Below, in pieces: positions 1-7,592 of a stretch of 64,000 nucleotides of DNA (position 1 is its first letter; each line of letters begins with the position of its first letter). The position numbers and the translations under genes are program-made. Where the stretch lies: contig NZ_BAGL01000052.1 of NCBI RefSeq assembly GCF_000308875.1, positions 62,001 through 126,000 of the forward strand, given 5' to 3'. The notes beneath the pieces were generated by a model that worked only from the letters and a program-made list of their open reading frames with translations, did no database searches and was not told the origin of the DNA. Origin of the DNA: Nocardia transvalensis NBRC 15921. GTDB lineage: Bacteria > Actinomycetota > Actinomycetes > Mycobacteriales > Mycobacteriaceae.

Positions 1-351
1 CCGAATACCCCGGTACGCACGATGGCCCTCCCGCTGGGCGTCTCCCCCGACAACCGAGCCCTGGCCACCGCGGGCGCCTGGGAGGGCACGCCCTATTCCT
101 TCGACGCGGTAATGCTGGTCGGCTCCGAACCGGCCCCCTCCCCCTACGGCCCCCTCGACCCCGCCGCCGTCCCCCGCATCCGCTCCGGCCGCGGCGAGGT
201 CCCCTTCGACTCCGCCTACTGGCTCGACCACCTCGCCACCCACCCCGACCAGCGCTACACCTCCGACGGCGACCCAACCCGAATCTCTTTCCCCACCAAC
301 CTATCCGGCGAACTCACCCCCCGCTGGTCCACCCGAGCCCACCCCTACTGA
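1..351 (+). CDS. Polysaccharide deacetylase-like protein, C-terminal part
   Basis: The reading frame is open from base 1, so the gene starts before the window; the ATG at 22 is probably internal. The visible 116 residues contain a VRTMALPLG stretch, a LLVGS/EPAPSP-like segment (MLVGSEPAPSPYGPLDPAAVPRIR region) and end with RWSTRAHPY. I associate this pattern with the C-terminal part of secreted actinobacterial and firmicute polysaccharide deacetylases, which remove acetyl groups from cell-wall glycans. The catalytic NodB motifs would lie upstream and cannot be seen, so the family call is from the tail only. The gene converges on the monooxygenase at 462. Confidence 0.5.
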   Translation, partial: PNTPVRTMALPLGVSPDNRALATAGAWEGTPYSFDAVMLVGSEPAPSPYGPLDPAAVPRIRSGRGEVPFDSAYWLDHLATHPDQRYTSDGDPTRISFPTNLSGELTPRWSTRAHPY

Positions 352-363
352 CCCTCCCCGATC

Positions 364-450
364 TCCCCACACGCCTCGTCCCCATTTCCCCACACGCCTC
401 GTCCCCATTTCCCAGCACGCCTCTTCCCCATTTCCCGGCACGCTTTTGGC
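364..450. repeat. 23-bp tandem repeat, about 3.5 copies
   Basis: Units at 364-386 and 387-409 are identical; the unit at 410-432 differs at three positions and a degraded fourth starts at 433. Each unit is C-rich and ends in CCCCATT. The array sits between two convergent genes and holds no ORF of interest. It looks like a minisatellite of the VNTR/MIRU kind. Confidence 0.85.
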
Positions 451-461
451 CGGGATCCACC

Positions 462-1517
462 TCACCCCCGCAGTCGCCTCCGAACCTCCGGAAGCACTTC
501 CTCCCCCAGGCGCTTCACATTCGCCAGCACACTGTCGTGGTCTCCCGAGATCTCCACCTGGCACAGGATGCGGCGGCACCCCGAAACGCGGATCTGGTTC
601 ACCAGGCGGTCGACGCAGACGTCGGGAGGGCCGACGGGGTGGGTTGCCAGGGCGGAGTCGGTCAGGCCGTCGATGACGTGCTCGGGCGGGACGTCACCGG
701 AGACCCGCTGCGGGACGTCCAGCAGCAGGCGATAGTTCTGACTGGCGCGGACGAATTCGCCTGCCGCGCGGCGCATTACCCGGCGGGCCTCGCCGGGGTC
801 GTCGGCCACGTGGGTGAACAGGGCCGCACCGTGGGCGTAGCCGGTATCGGGATGGCCTGCGGCGCGGGCGATGTCGGCGTGTTCGGCAACCGAGGCGGCC
901 TTGGCCTCGGGGTCCCTGTCGAAGAACAGCAGCATCGGCAGCCCCCGGCGTGCGGCCAGTTCCACCGAGGCCGGGGAGTTGGCGGCGAGGTAGACCGGCG
1001 TCGAGCGGCCGGGTGCGGGGCCGGGTTCGGGAACCACCTCGCGGAAGCGGTACAGCTCGGAATCCGCCACCACCGGACCGGACAGCGCGGCCAGCGTCAG
1101 GTCCAGCGCCTCGGGCAGGCCGCGCTGCCAGTACTCGACGCCGCGCCCGATGACCTCGTAGTCGACGACCGGCTGCGCCCGGCCCACACCGAGATCGAAG
1201 CGACCGCCGGACAGGTGGTCCAGCAGCGCCGCCTGCTCGGCGACGTGGACCGGTGAATGCAGCGGCAGGACGGTCACCGCGGTGCCGACCCGCACGGTAC
1301 TCGTCCGGCCGAGCAGGTACCCGGCGAAGGTCAGCGCGGACGGATTCACCCCGAACGGCACGAAATGGTGTTCGGTCACCCACACGTCATCGAATCCGGC
1401 GTCCTCCGCGGCCTGCGCCGTGGCGACGCCCCGCGCCAGCACCTCACCGGCGGACTGCCCGTCGTACCGGCTGGTGAACACGAACGCGCCGATACGGACC
1501 TCGTCTGCAATGCTCAT
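462..1517 (-). CDS. LLM class flavin-dependent oxidoreductase
   Basis: The product of about 351 residues is a bacterial luciferase-like monooxygenase (TIM barrel using reduced flavin). Typical features are the N-terminal IGAFVFTSRYDG strand, the AEDAGFDDVWVTEHHF motif, the GTAVTVLPLHSPVHVAEQAA segment and the GRFDLGVGRAQP motif. The substrate cannot be told from sequence. I prefer the ATG at 1517 (MSIADEV) to the ATG at 1526, nine bases upstream. It lies just downstream of gabD2 on the same strand with about 50 bases between them, so the two may be co-transcribed. Confidence 0.85.
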   Translation of the reverse strand: MSIADEVRIGAFVFTSRYDGQSAGEVLARGVATAQAAEDAGFDDVWVTEHHFVPFGVNPSALTFAGYLLGRTSTVRVGTAVTVLPLHSPVHVAEQAALLDHLSGGRFDLGVGRAQPVVDYEVIGRGVEYWQRGLPEALDLTLAALSGPVVADSELYRFREVVPEPGPAPGRSTPVYLAANSPASVELAARRGLPMLLFFDRDPEAKAASVAEHADIARAAGHPDTGYAHGAALFTHVADDPGEARRVMRRAAGEFVRASQNYRLLLDVPQRVSGDVPPEHVIDGLTDSALATHPVGPPDVCVDRLVNQIRVSGCRRILCQVEISGDHDSVLANVKRLGEEVLPEVRRRLRG

Positions 1518-1568
1518 ACCGAGCATGGTCGCGTATCGGCGCGTTGGTGTTCTTGGATAAAAGGGAAC

Positions 1569-3122
1569 TCAGCGGCCGGGGAAGAACCGGATCGCGCGGG
1601 CGACGGCCATGAGGAACGGCTGCCACTTGTCCTGCGGAACCCCGCGCGGCGCATCCAGATTCAGGAACCGGGTCACCACGACGGTCTGCGGCTCGGTGAA
1701 CTTCAGCAGCCCGTCGGGCCCGTGACGGCGGCCGACGCCCGAGATGCCCATGCCGCCCATCGGCGCGCCGGTGCTGCCCCAGGCGGGGGCGTATCCCTCG
1801 TCCACGCAGACCGTTCCGGCGTGCAGGCGCTCGGCGATCCGCTCGCCCTCGGACTTGCTCGCCGCCCACACGCTGGCGTTCAGGCCGTATTCGGTGTCGT
1901 TGGCGAGCGTGATCGCCTCCTCCACATCGGCGACCGGGTAGATCGACACCAGCGGGCCGAAGGTCTCGTTACGGCCGCACTCCATGGCATCGGTGACATC
2001 CGCGAGAACGGTCGGCTCGAAGAACAGCGGGCCGATATCGGGGCGGGCATTGCCACCGGCCAGCACCTTCGCCCCCTTGGAGGTGGCGTCGGCGACGTGC
2101 TTGGCCACGGTCTCGAGCTGGGCCTCGGAGATCAGCGAGCCGATATCGGCCGAATTGTCGTAGGCAGCACCGAGTTTCGCCGCCTTCACCGCCGCCACGA
2201 ACTTCTCGGTGAACGCCTCGGCCACGGCCTTCTCGACATACAGCCGCTCGATGGAGATACACAGCTGCCCGGCGTTGGAGAAGCACGCCCGCACCGCGGC
2301 CTTGGCCGCCTTGTCCAGATCCGCGCCGCGGGTCACGATCATCGGGTTCTTGCCGCCGAGCTCCGCGGAGAACCCGATCAGCCGCTTACCGCACTGCTGG
2401 GCGAGGGTGCTGCCGGTCGCCGAGGAGCCGGTGAACATCAGGTAGTCGCACTGGTCGACGATGGCGGTGCCGACGACGGTGCCGGGGCCGGGGATCACCT
2501 GGAGCAGGTCGCGCGGCAGGCCGGCGCGGTGCAGCAGTTCCACATTGGCCAGCGAGGAGTACGGCGTCTGGCTGTCCGGCTTGACGATGACGGCGTTGCC
2601 GGCCAGCAGCGCCGGAATCGAATCGCCGATCGACAGCAGCATCGGATAGTTCCACGGCGCGATCACGCCGACCACGCCCTTGGGCTGCGTCCGCACGCTG
2701 GCGCGGTTGAGGACCGGGAACGCGCCGGGCACCGAATGCGGCGCCAGCAGCCGCGGCGTGACCCGCGCGAAGTACCGGGCCGCGAACATCAGGCCCATGA
2801 TCTCTTCCTGCGCCGCCCAGCGGGCCTTGCCGGTCTCGGCCTGGATGACGTCCATCAGATGGCCGCGGTTCTGCACCACCAGCTCGCGGTAGCGCTCGAG
2901 GACCGCGGCCCGATCCTTCGGGGACTGCGCGGCCCACCGCCGCTGGGCGACGCGCGCCCGCTCGAACGCGGCTGTCACATCCTCGGCCGTCCCGACCGGC
3001 ACCTCGCCCAGGGCGTTGCCGGTGAACACCTCCGTGATCGTGCGCGTCGCATGCTCCTGGGCGGCATCGACGGCCGCGGACTCCCGCAGGCGCTCGAATA
3101 CGGCGGCTTCCGGCACGGGCAT
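1569..3122 (-). CDS. gabD2: Succinic semialdehyde dehydrogenase (NADP+), GabD2 type
   Basis: A 517-residue aldehyde dehydrogenase that aligns along its whole length with my memory of mycobacterial GabD2, including the N-terminal TRTI.EVFTG and the GVGRRHGP.GLLKFTE tail. It oxidises succinic semialdehyde to succinate (GABA shunt, or a TCA bypass). The catalytic Glu is in ELGGKNP (about residue 254) and the catalytic Cys in GQLCIS (about 288). Two ATGs are adjacent (3125 and 3122); the AGGAG at about 3129-3133 is better spaced for 3122. Confidence 0.92.
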   Translation of the reverse strand: MPVPEAAVFERLRESAAVDAAQEHATRTITEVFTGNALGEVPVGTAEDVTAAFERARVAQRRWAAQSPKDRAAVLERYRELVVQNRGHLMDVIQAETGKARWAAQEEIMGLMFAARYFARVTPRLLAPHSVPGAFPVLNRASVRTQPKGVVGVIAPWNYPMLLSIGDSIPALLAGNAVIVKPDSQTPYSSLANVELLHRAGLPRDLLQVIPGPGTVVGTAIVDQCDYLMFTGSSATGSTLAQQCGKRLIGFSAELGGKNPMIVTRGADLDKAAKAAVRACFSNAGQLCISIERLYVEKAVAEAFTEKFVAAVKAAKLGAAYDNSADIGSLISEAQLETVAKHVADATSKGAKVLAGGNARPDIGPLFFEPTVLADVTDAMECGRNETFGPLVSIYPVADVEEAITLANDTEYGLNASVWAASKSEGERIAERLHAGTVCVDEGYAPAWGSTGAPMGGMGISGVGRRHGPDGLLKFTEPQTVVVTRFLNLDAPRGVPQDKWQPFLMAVARAIRFFPGR

Positions 3123-3245
3123 CATCGTCTCCTACTTGTCAGTAACCACGCGGTACACACAATCTACCGCGCGCTCCGGCCCGCGCCTACCACCTTGGGA
3201 CGGACCCCAGTCGGTACATCCGCCAATTGTTCACCGTTTTCTGAA

Positions 3246-3261
3246 TACAGATTGTGCTGTA
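3246..3261. promoter_or_regulatory. Probable operator of the CmtR-like regulator
   Basis: TACAG and CTGTA arms separated by six bases form a perfect inverted repeat 10 bases before the ATG at 3272. The position suits autorepression by the ArsR/SmtB-type sensor that follows. No binding data are available. Confidence 0.5.
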
Positions 3262-3271
3262 CCGTCGGCGT

Positions 3272-3601
3272 ATGGACGCCGCCCTGCACACCGATGCGCT
3301 GTCCCGCTTCGGGCACGCGCTCTCCGACCCGACGCGCACCCGGATCCTGCTGGCATTGCGGGAGGCCCCGGCGTATCCGTCGGAGCTGGCCGACGGTATC
3401 GGGGTGTCGCGGCAGATCCTGTCGAATCATCTGGCTTGCCTGCGGGGTTGCGGTCTGGTGGTGGCGGCGCCGGAGGGGCGGCGCACCCGGTACGAACTGG
3501 CGGATCGGCGGATCGCGCGGGCGTTGGAGGATCTGCTCGGGTTGGTGCTGGCGGTGGACCCGGCGTGCTGCCCCGACGCCGAACGCGACGGGTGCTGCTG
3601 A
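3272..3601 (+). CDS. ArsR/SmtB-family metal sensor, CmtR-like
   Basis: A 109-residue winged-helix repressor. The core (ALSDPTRTRILLAL, SNHLACLRGCGLVV, RRTRYELAD) is strikingly like mycobacterial CmtR, a Cd/Pb sensor that uses two Cys in the LxCLRGCG segment plus a C-terminal Cys. Here these are Cys56, Cys60 and Cys99/100, with two more Cys at the very end. Metal sensing of the CmtR type is therefore likely. The start at 3272 is chosen because an in-frame TTG at 3254 would put the palindrome inside the gene. Its stop overlaps the start of the CDF transporter by one base, so the pair is translationally coupled. Confidence 0.88.
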   Translation: MDAALHTDALSRFGHALSDPTRTRILLALREAPAYPSELADGIGVSRQILSNHLACLRGCGLVVAAPEGRRTRYELADRRIARALEDLLGLVLAVDPACCPDAERDGCC

Positions 3602-4272
3602 TGGCCGAGCCGGGAGTGCTACCGGCGGAAGCCTCCGGACGGCAGCAGGTGCTCGCGCGGCGGATCCGCCGGCTGGTGGCCGCGACCATCTCCTACAACG
3701 TGATCGAGGCGATCGTCGCCGTCGCCGAGGGCACGCGGGTGTCGTCGGCCGCGTTGATCGGGTTCGGGCTGGATTCGGTGATCGAGGTGTCCTCGGCGGC
3801 CGCGGTGGCGTGGCAGTTCGCGGGCCGTGATCCGGAAGCGCGGGAGCGGACGGCCTTGCGGCTCATCGCCTTCTCGTTCTTCGCACTGGCCGCCTACGTC
3901 GCTGTGGACGCGGTGCGCGCCCTGGCGGGTGCCGGTGCGGCCGGGCACTCCACGATCGGAATCGGCCTGGCCGCGGCGAGTCTGCTCGTCATGCCGCTGC
4001 TGTCGGCGGCGCAGCGCCGGGCGGGCCGCGAACTCGGATCCCGTTCCGCGGTCGCCGATTCCAAGCAGACCCTCCTGTGCACCTACCTGTCCGCGGTCCT
4101 GCTCGCGGGCCTGCTGGTGAACAGCGCGTTCGGCTGGTCGTGGGCCGACCCGATCGCGGCGCTGGTCATCGCCGTGATCGCGGTGCGCGAGGGCATCGAT
4201 GCCTGGCGCGGCGACCTGTGCTGCGCCGCACCGCCGCGGCAGGCCGGCGACGGGCGCGCCTGCTGCGGGTGA
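3601..4272 (+). CDS. Cation diffusion facilitator-type metal efflux protein
   Basis: A 223-residue membrane protein with about five to six hydrophobic segments, including the SAALIGFGLDSVIEVSS segment (CDF-like TM2, Asp in the GLDS motif) and SWADPIAALVIAVIAVREG (TM5-6 region). Family members export divalent metals by proton antiport. The C-terminal tail is Cys-rich (CC...ACCG), matching the Cys-rich tail of its regulator and suggesting a thiophilic metal. The ATG at 3601 overlaps the regulator's TGA. The frame stays open upstream to 3016 but that part lacks family similarity. Confidence 0.85.
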   Translation: MAEPGVLPAEASGRQQVLARRIRRLVAATISYNVIEAIVAVAEGTRVSSAALIGFGLDSVIEVSSAAAVAWQFAGRDPEARERTALRLIAFSFFALAAYVAVDAVRALAGAGAAGHSTIGIGLAAASLLVMPLLSAAQRRAGRELGSRSAVADSKQTLLCTYLSAVLLAGLLVNSAFGWSWADPIAALVIAVIAVREGIDAWRGDLCCAAPPRQAGDGRACCG

Positions 4273-4285
4273 TCCTGCGCGGAGT

Positions 4286-4915
4286 TCAGTTGCTCTGCAC
4301 CGCGATTCGCACCCCCAAGGCCACCAGAACCGTGCCCATGGCGGCATCGACGACCCGCCGCACGCGTGCACCGGTGAAGACGTGGCGCAGGGTCGCTACT
4401 CCGGTGGCCAGCACCAGGAACCACGCCAGCGTGACCGCCGTGGCCGTCGCGCTCAGCTCCAGGGTGTCGAGGAGGCCGGGAGACGCGGGGAGGAACTGCG
4501 GCAGTAGCGCGAGGAAGAAGACGGCCGCCTTGGGGTTCAGCAGATTGTTCAGCAGCCCCTGCCGGAACCCGGTCCGCATACCTACCGGACGCCCGCCCAG
4601 GGCCGTGTCCAGCTCGTACCCACCGCGCCGCGCGGCGAGCAGCGCCCGCACGCCCAGGAACATCAGATACCCCGCGCCCACGAGCTTCACGACCGTATAG
4701 GCGACCGCCGACGCCGCGAGCAACCCCGCGATTCCGAGACCCGACAGCGCCGCCCAGACGAACACTCCCAGCGCGACACCCGCGGCCGACGCGACTCCGG
4801 CGCGACGGCCCGACAGCATCGCGTTGCGCACCACGATGACGAAATCGGGCCCCGGCGAAATCGCCCCGAGCAGCATCGCCCCACCCACACCGAGTACCTG
4901 CGCCGTCGACATCAC
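4286..4915 (-). CDS. LysE/RhtB family amino-acid exporter
   Basis: A 209-residue membrane protein with the LysE-superfamily N-terminal signature (GAISPGPDFVIVVRNAMLSGRRAG), a GYLMFLGVRAL helix, and the GLLNNLLNPKAAVFFLALLPQF motif. Members export amino acids or derivatives such as homoserine, threonine or lysine; the substrate is not predictable. Two ATGs are adjacent at 4915 and 4912. It converges on the CDF gene with 13 bases between stops. Confidence 0.9.
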   Translation of the reverse strand: MMSTAQVLGVGGAMLLGAISPGPDFVIVVRNAMLSGRRAGVASAAGVALGVFVWAALSGLGIAGLLAASAVAYTVVKLVGAGYLMFLGVRALLAARRGGYELDTALGGRPVGMRTGFRQGLLNNLLNPKAAVFFLALLPQFLPASPGLLDTLELSATATAVTLAWFLVLATGVATLRHVFTGARVRRVVDAAMGTVLVALGVRIAVQSN

Positions 4916-5160
4916 CCGGCCAGTCTACGAATCGCCACCGACATCGCCACCCGGATTTCGGGCCTCTGCCCAACCGCTGCCCCACCGGCCCTTCCGACAC
5001 TCCGGGGCCGGGTGTCGCGGGTACGACACGCTGCCGAAACCGGCCCGCGGCGAACACGTTCGGTGGAGGTGCCCCGAGATCCGGTGTCGGCCATAGAGAA
5101 TGGGTCCGGCAACCGCGGCGGGAGAGCTCTCGGCCTCCCGGGACGAACAGGAAGGCGCCG

Positions 5161-5574
5161 GTGACCTCTCCCCACGCAGGTGATCTGAACACGCTTCTCG
5201 ACGAACTCGTCGACCGCCTCGGTCTGCGGCACGCGGTGGTCCATTCGGCCGACGGCCTATTGATCGCCCGGTCCTCCGCCATGGACCGCGCCGACGCCGA
5301 GCACTTCGGCGCCATGTCCGCCACGCTCTACGGGCTCGCCCGCAGCGCCGGCAGCCGCTTCGACGGCGGGGGCGTGCGGCAGGCCGTCATCGAACTCGAC
5401 CGGGCCGTGTTGTTCGTCACGGCCGCCGGCGACAACACGTGTATCGCATTGCAGGCCACCGATACCGCGAACCTCGGTATGGTCGCCTACGAGACGAACC
5501 TGACCGCGCAACGCGTCGGCGGCTGCCTGTCCGCCGCGGCGTCCGCGGCTCCGGAACAGCTGGAGCACAGATAG
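5161..5574 (+). CDS. Roadblock/LC7 domain protein, conservon CvnB type
   Basis: A 137-residue protein that is essentially one roadblock/LC7 domain (LLDELVDRLGLRHAVVHSADGLLIARS at the N-terminus). In actinobacterial conservons the order is a CvnA sensor kinase, CvnB roadblock, CvnC DUF742 and CvnD GTPase, with CvnB thought to regulate the GTPase. Here only the CvnB- and CvnD-like genes remain. The start is GTG at 5161. It precedes a 45-codon ORF and the GTPase gene, and the three are tightly packed on the plus strand. Confidence 0.9.
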   Translation: MTSPHAGDLNTLLDELVDRLGLRHAVVHSADGLLIARSSAMDRADAEHFGAMSATLYGLARSAGSRFDGGGVRQAVIELDRAVLFVTAAGDNTCIALQATDTANLGMVAYETNLTAQRVGGCLSAAASAAPEQLEHR

Positions 5575-5576
5575 CC

Positions 5577-5714
5577 ATGACACGCTGCGGGAACCCCCTG
5601 GCTGGCACCGAGCGCCCGGTCGGTGATTTGATCAGCAAGGGGCACTCGACCTTCCGGGCGCCCGCACGCCATCCTCGACGGAATCCGAAAGCTGTAGAAA
5701 CACACCGTGCCTGA
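5577..5714 (+). CDS. Possible 45-residue protein between roadblock and GTPase genes
   Basis: An ATG two bases after the roadblock stop opens a frame of 45 codons whose TGA overlaps the GTPase start by eight bases. It occupies the slot where conservons carry the DUF742 gene, but at 45 residues it is much shorter than DUF742 proteins and I see no resemblance. It is basic towards the end. It could be a degraded cvnC remnant, a coupling ORF or chance. Confidence 0.3.
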   Translation: MTRCGNPLAGTERPVGDLISKGHSTFRAPARHPRRNPKAVETHRA

Positions 5715-6288
5715 AACGATGTCCGCGGCGCCACTAGCCGCATCGGTCAAGATCCTGGTCGCCGGCGGTTTCGGCGTCGGCAAGACCACGATGGTGGCCT
5801 CGATCAGTGAGATCCCGCCGCTGCGCAGCGAGGAGGTCATCACCGAACTATCGTCCGGCGTCGACGATATGACCGGCGTGGAGGGGAAGAAGACCACCAC
5901 GGTCGCGCTGGACTTCGGCCGCCTCACCATCGATCGCAATCTGGTGCTGTACCTGTTCGGGACGCCCGGACAGGACCGGTTCTGGTACCTGTGGGACGAA
6001 CTCTCGCGCGGCGCGCTGGGCGCGATCGTCGTCGCCGATACCCGGCGGCTGGAGAATTCGTTCGCCGGCATCGACTATTTCGAGCGTCGCGGGCTGCTGT
6101 TCACCGTCGCGGTGAACTGCTTCGACAACGCGCCGGTCTACAGCACCGCCGAGGTCCGCGACGCGCTGGATCTCGATCCGAACGTCCCGGTGGTGCTGTG
6201 CGACGCGCGCGATCGGGCATCCTGCCGCGCGGTGCTGATGACGCTGGTGGAGCATCTCATCAAGCGGGCCGCGCCGAGCGCGGTGTGA
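5707..6288 (+). CDS. Small GTPase-like ATP/GTP-binding protein, CvnD type
   Basis: A 193-residue P-loop protein with Walker A GGFGVGKTT, switch-region threonines (GKKTTTVALDFGRL), a DxxG-equivalent FGTPGQDRFW, and later the VAVNCFD element in place of NKxD. This matches the CvnD group of conservon GTPases. The start may be the GTG at 5707 or the ATG at 5719. The missing CvnA and CvnC neighbours make this an orphan pair with the roadblock gene at 5161. Its stop abuts the convergent mtnC stop with no gap. Confidence 0.9.
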   Translation: MPETMSAAPLAASVKILVAGGFGVGKTTMVASISEIPPLRSEEVITELSSGVDDMTGVEGKKTTTVALDFGRLTIDRNLVLYLFGTPGQDRFWYLWDELSRGALGAIVVADTRRLENSFAGIDYFERRGLLFTVAVNCFDNAPVYSTAEVRDALDLDPNVPVVLCDARDRASCRAVLMTLVEHLIKRAAPSAV

Positions 6289-6990
6289 CTACCGCGCGCC
6301 GATCTCCACGGCGTCGAACGTATCGATCCACCGGTGCGGGGGGCGCGGCGAATTCGGTTCACCGGGGCGGGTGACGCCGAGGACCTGCCAGCCCGCAGCG
6401 GCGGCGGCGTCGAGTTCGTCGGGATGGTCGGACAGGAACAGGATCCGCCCGGGCGGTTCTCCGATCGCCCCGGCGATCTTCTCGTAGGAACCCGCGTCGC
6501 GCTTGGCTCCGGCGTTGGCGAGGTCGAACCAGCCGCCGATCAGCGATGCCAGCTCACCGCCCCGGGCGAAGGCGAACCAATCCTGTTGGTTGCGCACCGA
6601 ACCCGACGAGTACACGTACAGCGCGATTCCCGCGGCGTGCCAGGCGCGCAGCGCGGGCGGTGCGTCCGGGAAGAACTCGCCGTGCAGGGCCCCGCCCCGG
6701 AAACCCTCCGCGCAGATCAGGCCCTGCGCGGCCTTGAGCGGTGCGGCCTTCACGTCCGCATCGAGCCAGCCGCGCAGGATCTCGGCGACCTCGGCGGTGT
6801 CCGCGTCGGGGCGACCGGCCTGTTCACGTGTGCCCTCGATCACGGCTTCGGCAGCACCGCCGCGATTGTCGGCGAGCCATCGCGGAAGGTGTTGGCGCGT
6901 ATAGCCGTACAGGTCCTCGCGCACCGCACTCGTCGGGCTGGTGGTGCCCTCGATATCGACGACGACCGCGGAGATCACGGGGGCGGTCAC
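6289..6990 (-). CDS. mtnC: Acireductone synthase (enolase-phosphatase)
   Basis: A 233-residue HAD-superfamily enzyme of the methionine salvage pathway. It enolises and dephosphorylates 2,3-diketo-5-methylthiopentyl-1-phosphate to acireductone. HAD motif I is DIEGTTSP, motif II is YSSGS, and the C-terminal motif is LFLSDHPDELDAA. Its ATG overlaps the mtnD stop by four bases (6987-6990), indicating coupled translation as the last gene of the mtnAB-mtnD-mtnC operon. Confidence 0.95.
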   Translation of the reverse strand: MTAPVISAVVVDIEGTTSPTSAVREDLYGYTRQHLPRWLADNRGGAAEAVIEGTREQAGRPDADTAEVAEILRGWLDADVKAAPLKAAQGLICAEGFRGGALHGEFFPDAPPALRAWHAAGIALYVYSSGSVRNQQDWFAFARGGELASLIGGWFDLANAGAKRDAGSYEKIAGAIGEPPGRILFLSDHPDELDAAAAAGWQVLGVTRPGEPNSPRPPHRWIDTFDAVEIGAR

Positions 6991-7562
6991 GCCGCGACGA
7001 GCGCGTCGAGGGCCGGGAACCGGGAGCCGATCTCGTCACCGGTGAAATCGCCGACCCAGCCGTCGGCCTCCTCGAAGAACCGGACGGCCACGAAATCGGG
7101 GCGGGCGCCCATATCGAACCAGTGCCGCGTGCCCGCCGGCACCGATACCAGATCGCCGCCCTCGCACACCACCGCCACCACTTCCGGTTCCAGGTGCAGA
7201 TAGAAACATCCGCGACCGGCCACGAAGAAGCGGACCTCGTCCTCGGCGTGACGGTGTTCGGAGAGGAATTTGCCGCGCGCCGCTTCGGCTTTCGCCGACC
7301 ATTCCGGGTCGGCGGCGTCGGGGTGGATGCGGGCCAGATCGATGTGCTTGTACCGGCCGTCGGCGTTCAGGTCGCCGATGCGGGCGTCGTAGTGGGCGAG
7401 GATGTCCTCGGTGGAGGTCGCCGGGTCCAGCCCGGGCATGGTGGGCCAGCGGTCGAAGACGATGCCGCGCTTACCCAGTTCGGCGCCGATGACCTCGGCG
7501 TCGGCGGTGCGCAGCCGCACGTCGGCGGCGTCGCTGTCGGCCATGATCTGCAGAACGGTCAT
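6987..7562 (-). CDS. mtnD: Acireductone dioxygenase
   Basis: A 191-residue cupin enzyme converting acireductone and O2 to the ketoacid precursor of methionine plus formate (Fe form), or off-pathway products (Ni form). Metal ligands are visible as the EHRHAEDEVRFFV segment (two His and a Glu) and the later His in GTRHWFDMG. It starts 30 bases after the mtnA-mtnB fusion and overlaps mtnC. No pathway aminotransferase or MTA phosphorylase gene is seen nearby. Confidence 0.95.
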   Translation of the reverse strand: MTVLQIMADSDAADVRLRTADAEVIGAELGKRGIVFDRWPTMPGLDPATSTEDILAHYDARIGDLNADGRYKHIDLARIHPDAADPEWSAKAEAARGKFLSEHRHAEDEVRFFVAGRGCFYLHLEPEVVAVVCEGGDLVSVPAGTRHWFDMGARPDFVAVRFFEEADGWVGDFTGDEIGSRFPALDALVAA

Positions 7563-7592
7563 TGCGGTTCCTCCGGAACTCGGTGTGGGTGT

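Noticed and set aside
364..450. CRISPR array
   Set aside because: The 23-bp units are directly adjacent with no spacers, and no cas genes are present.
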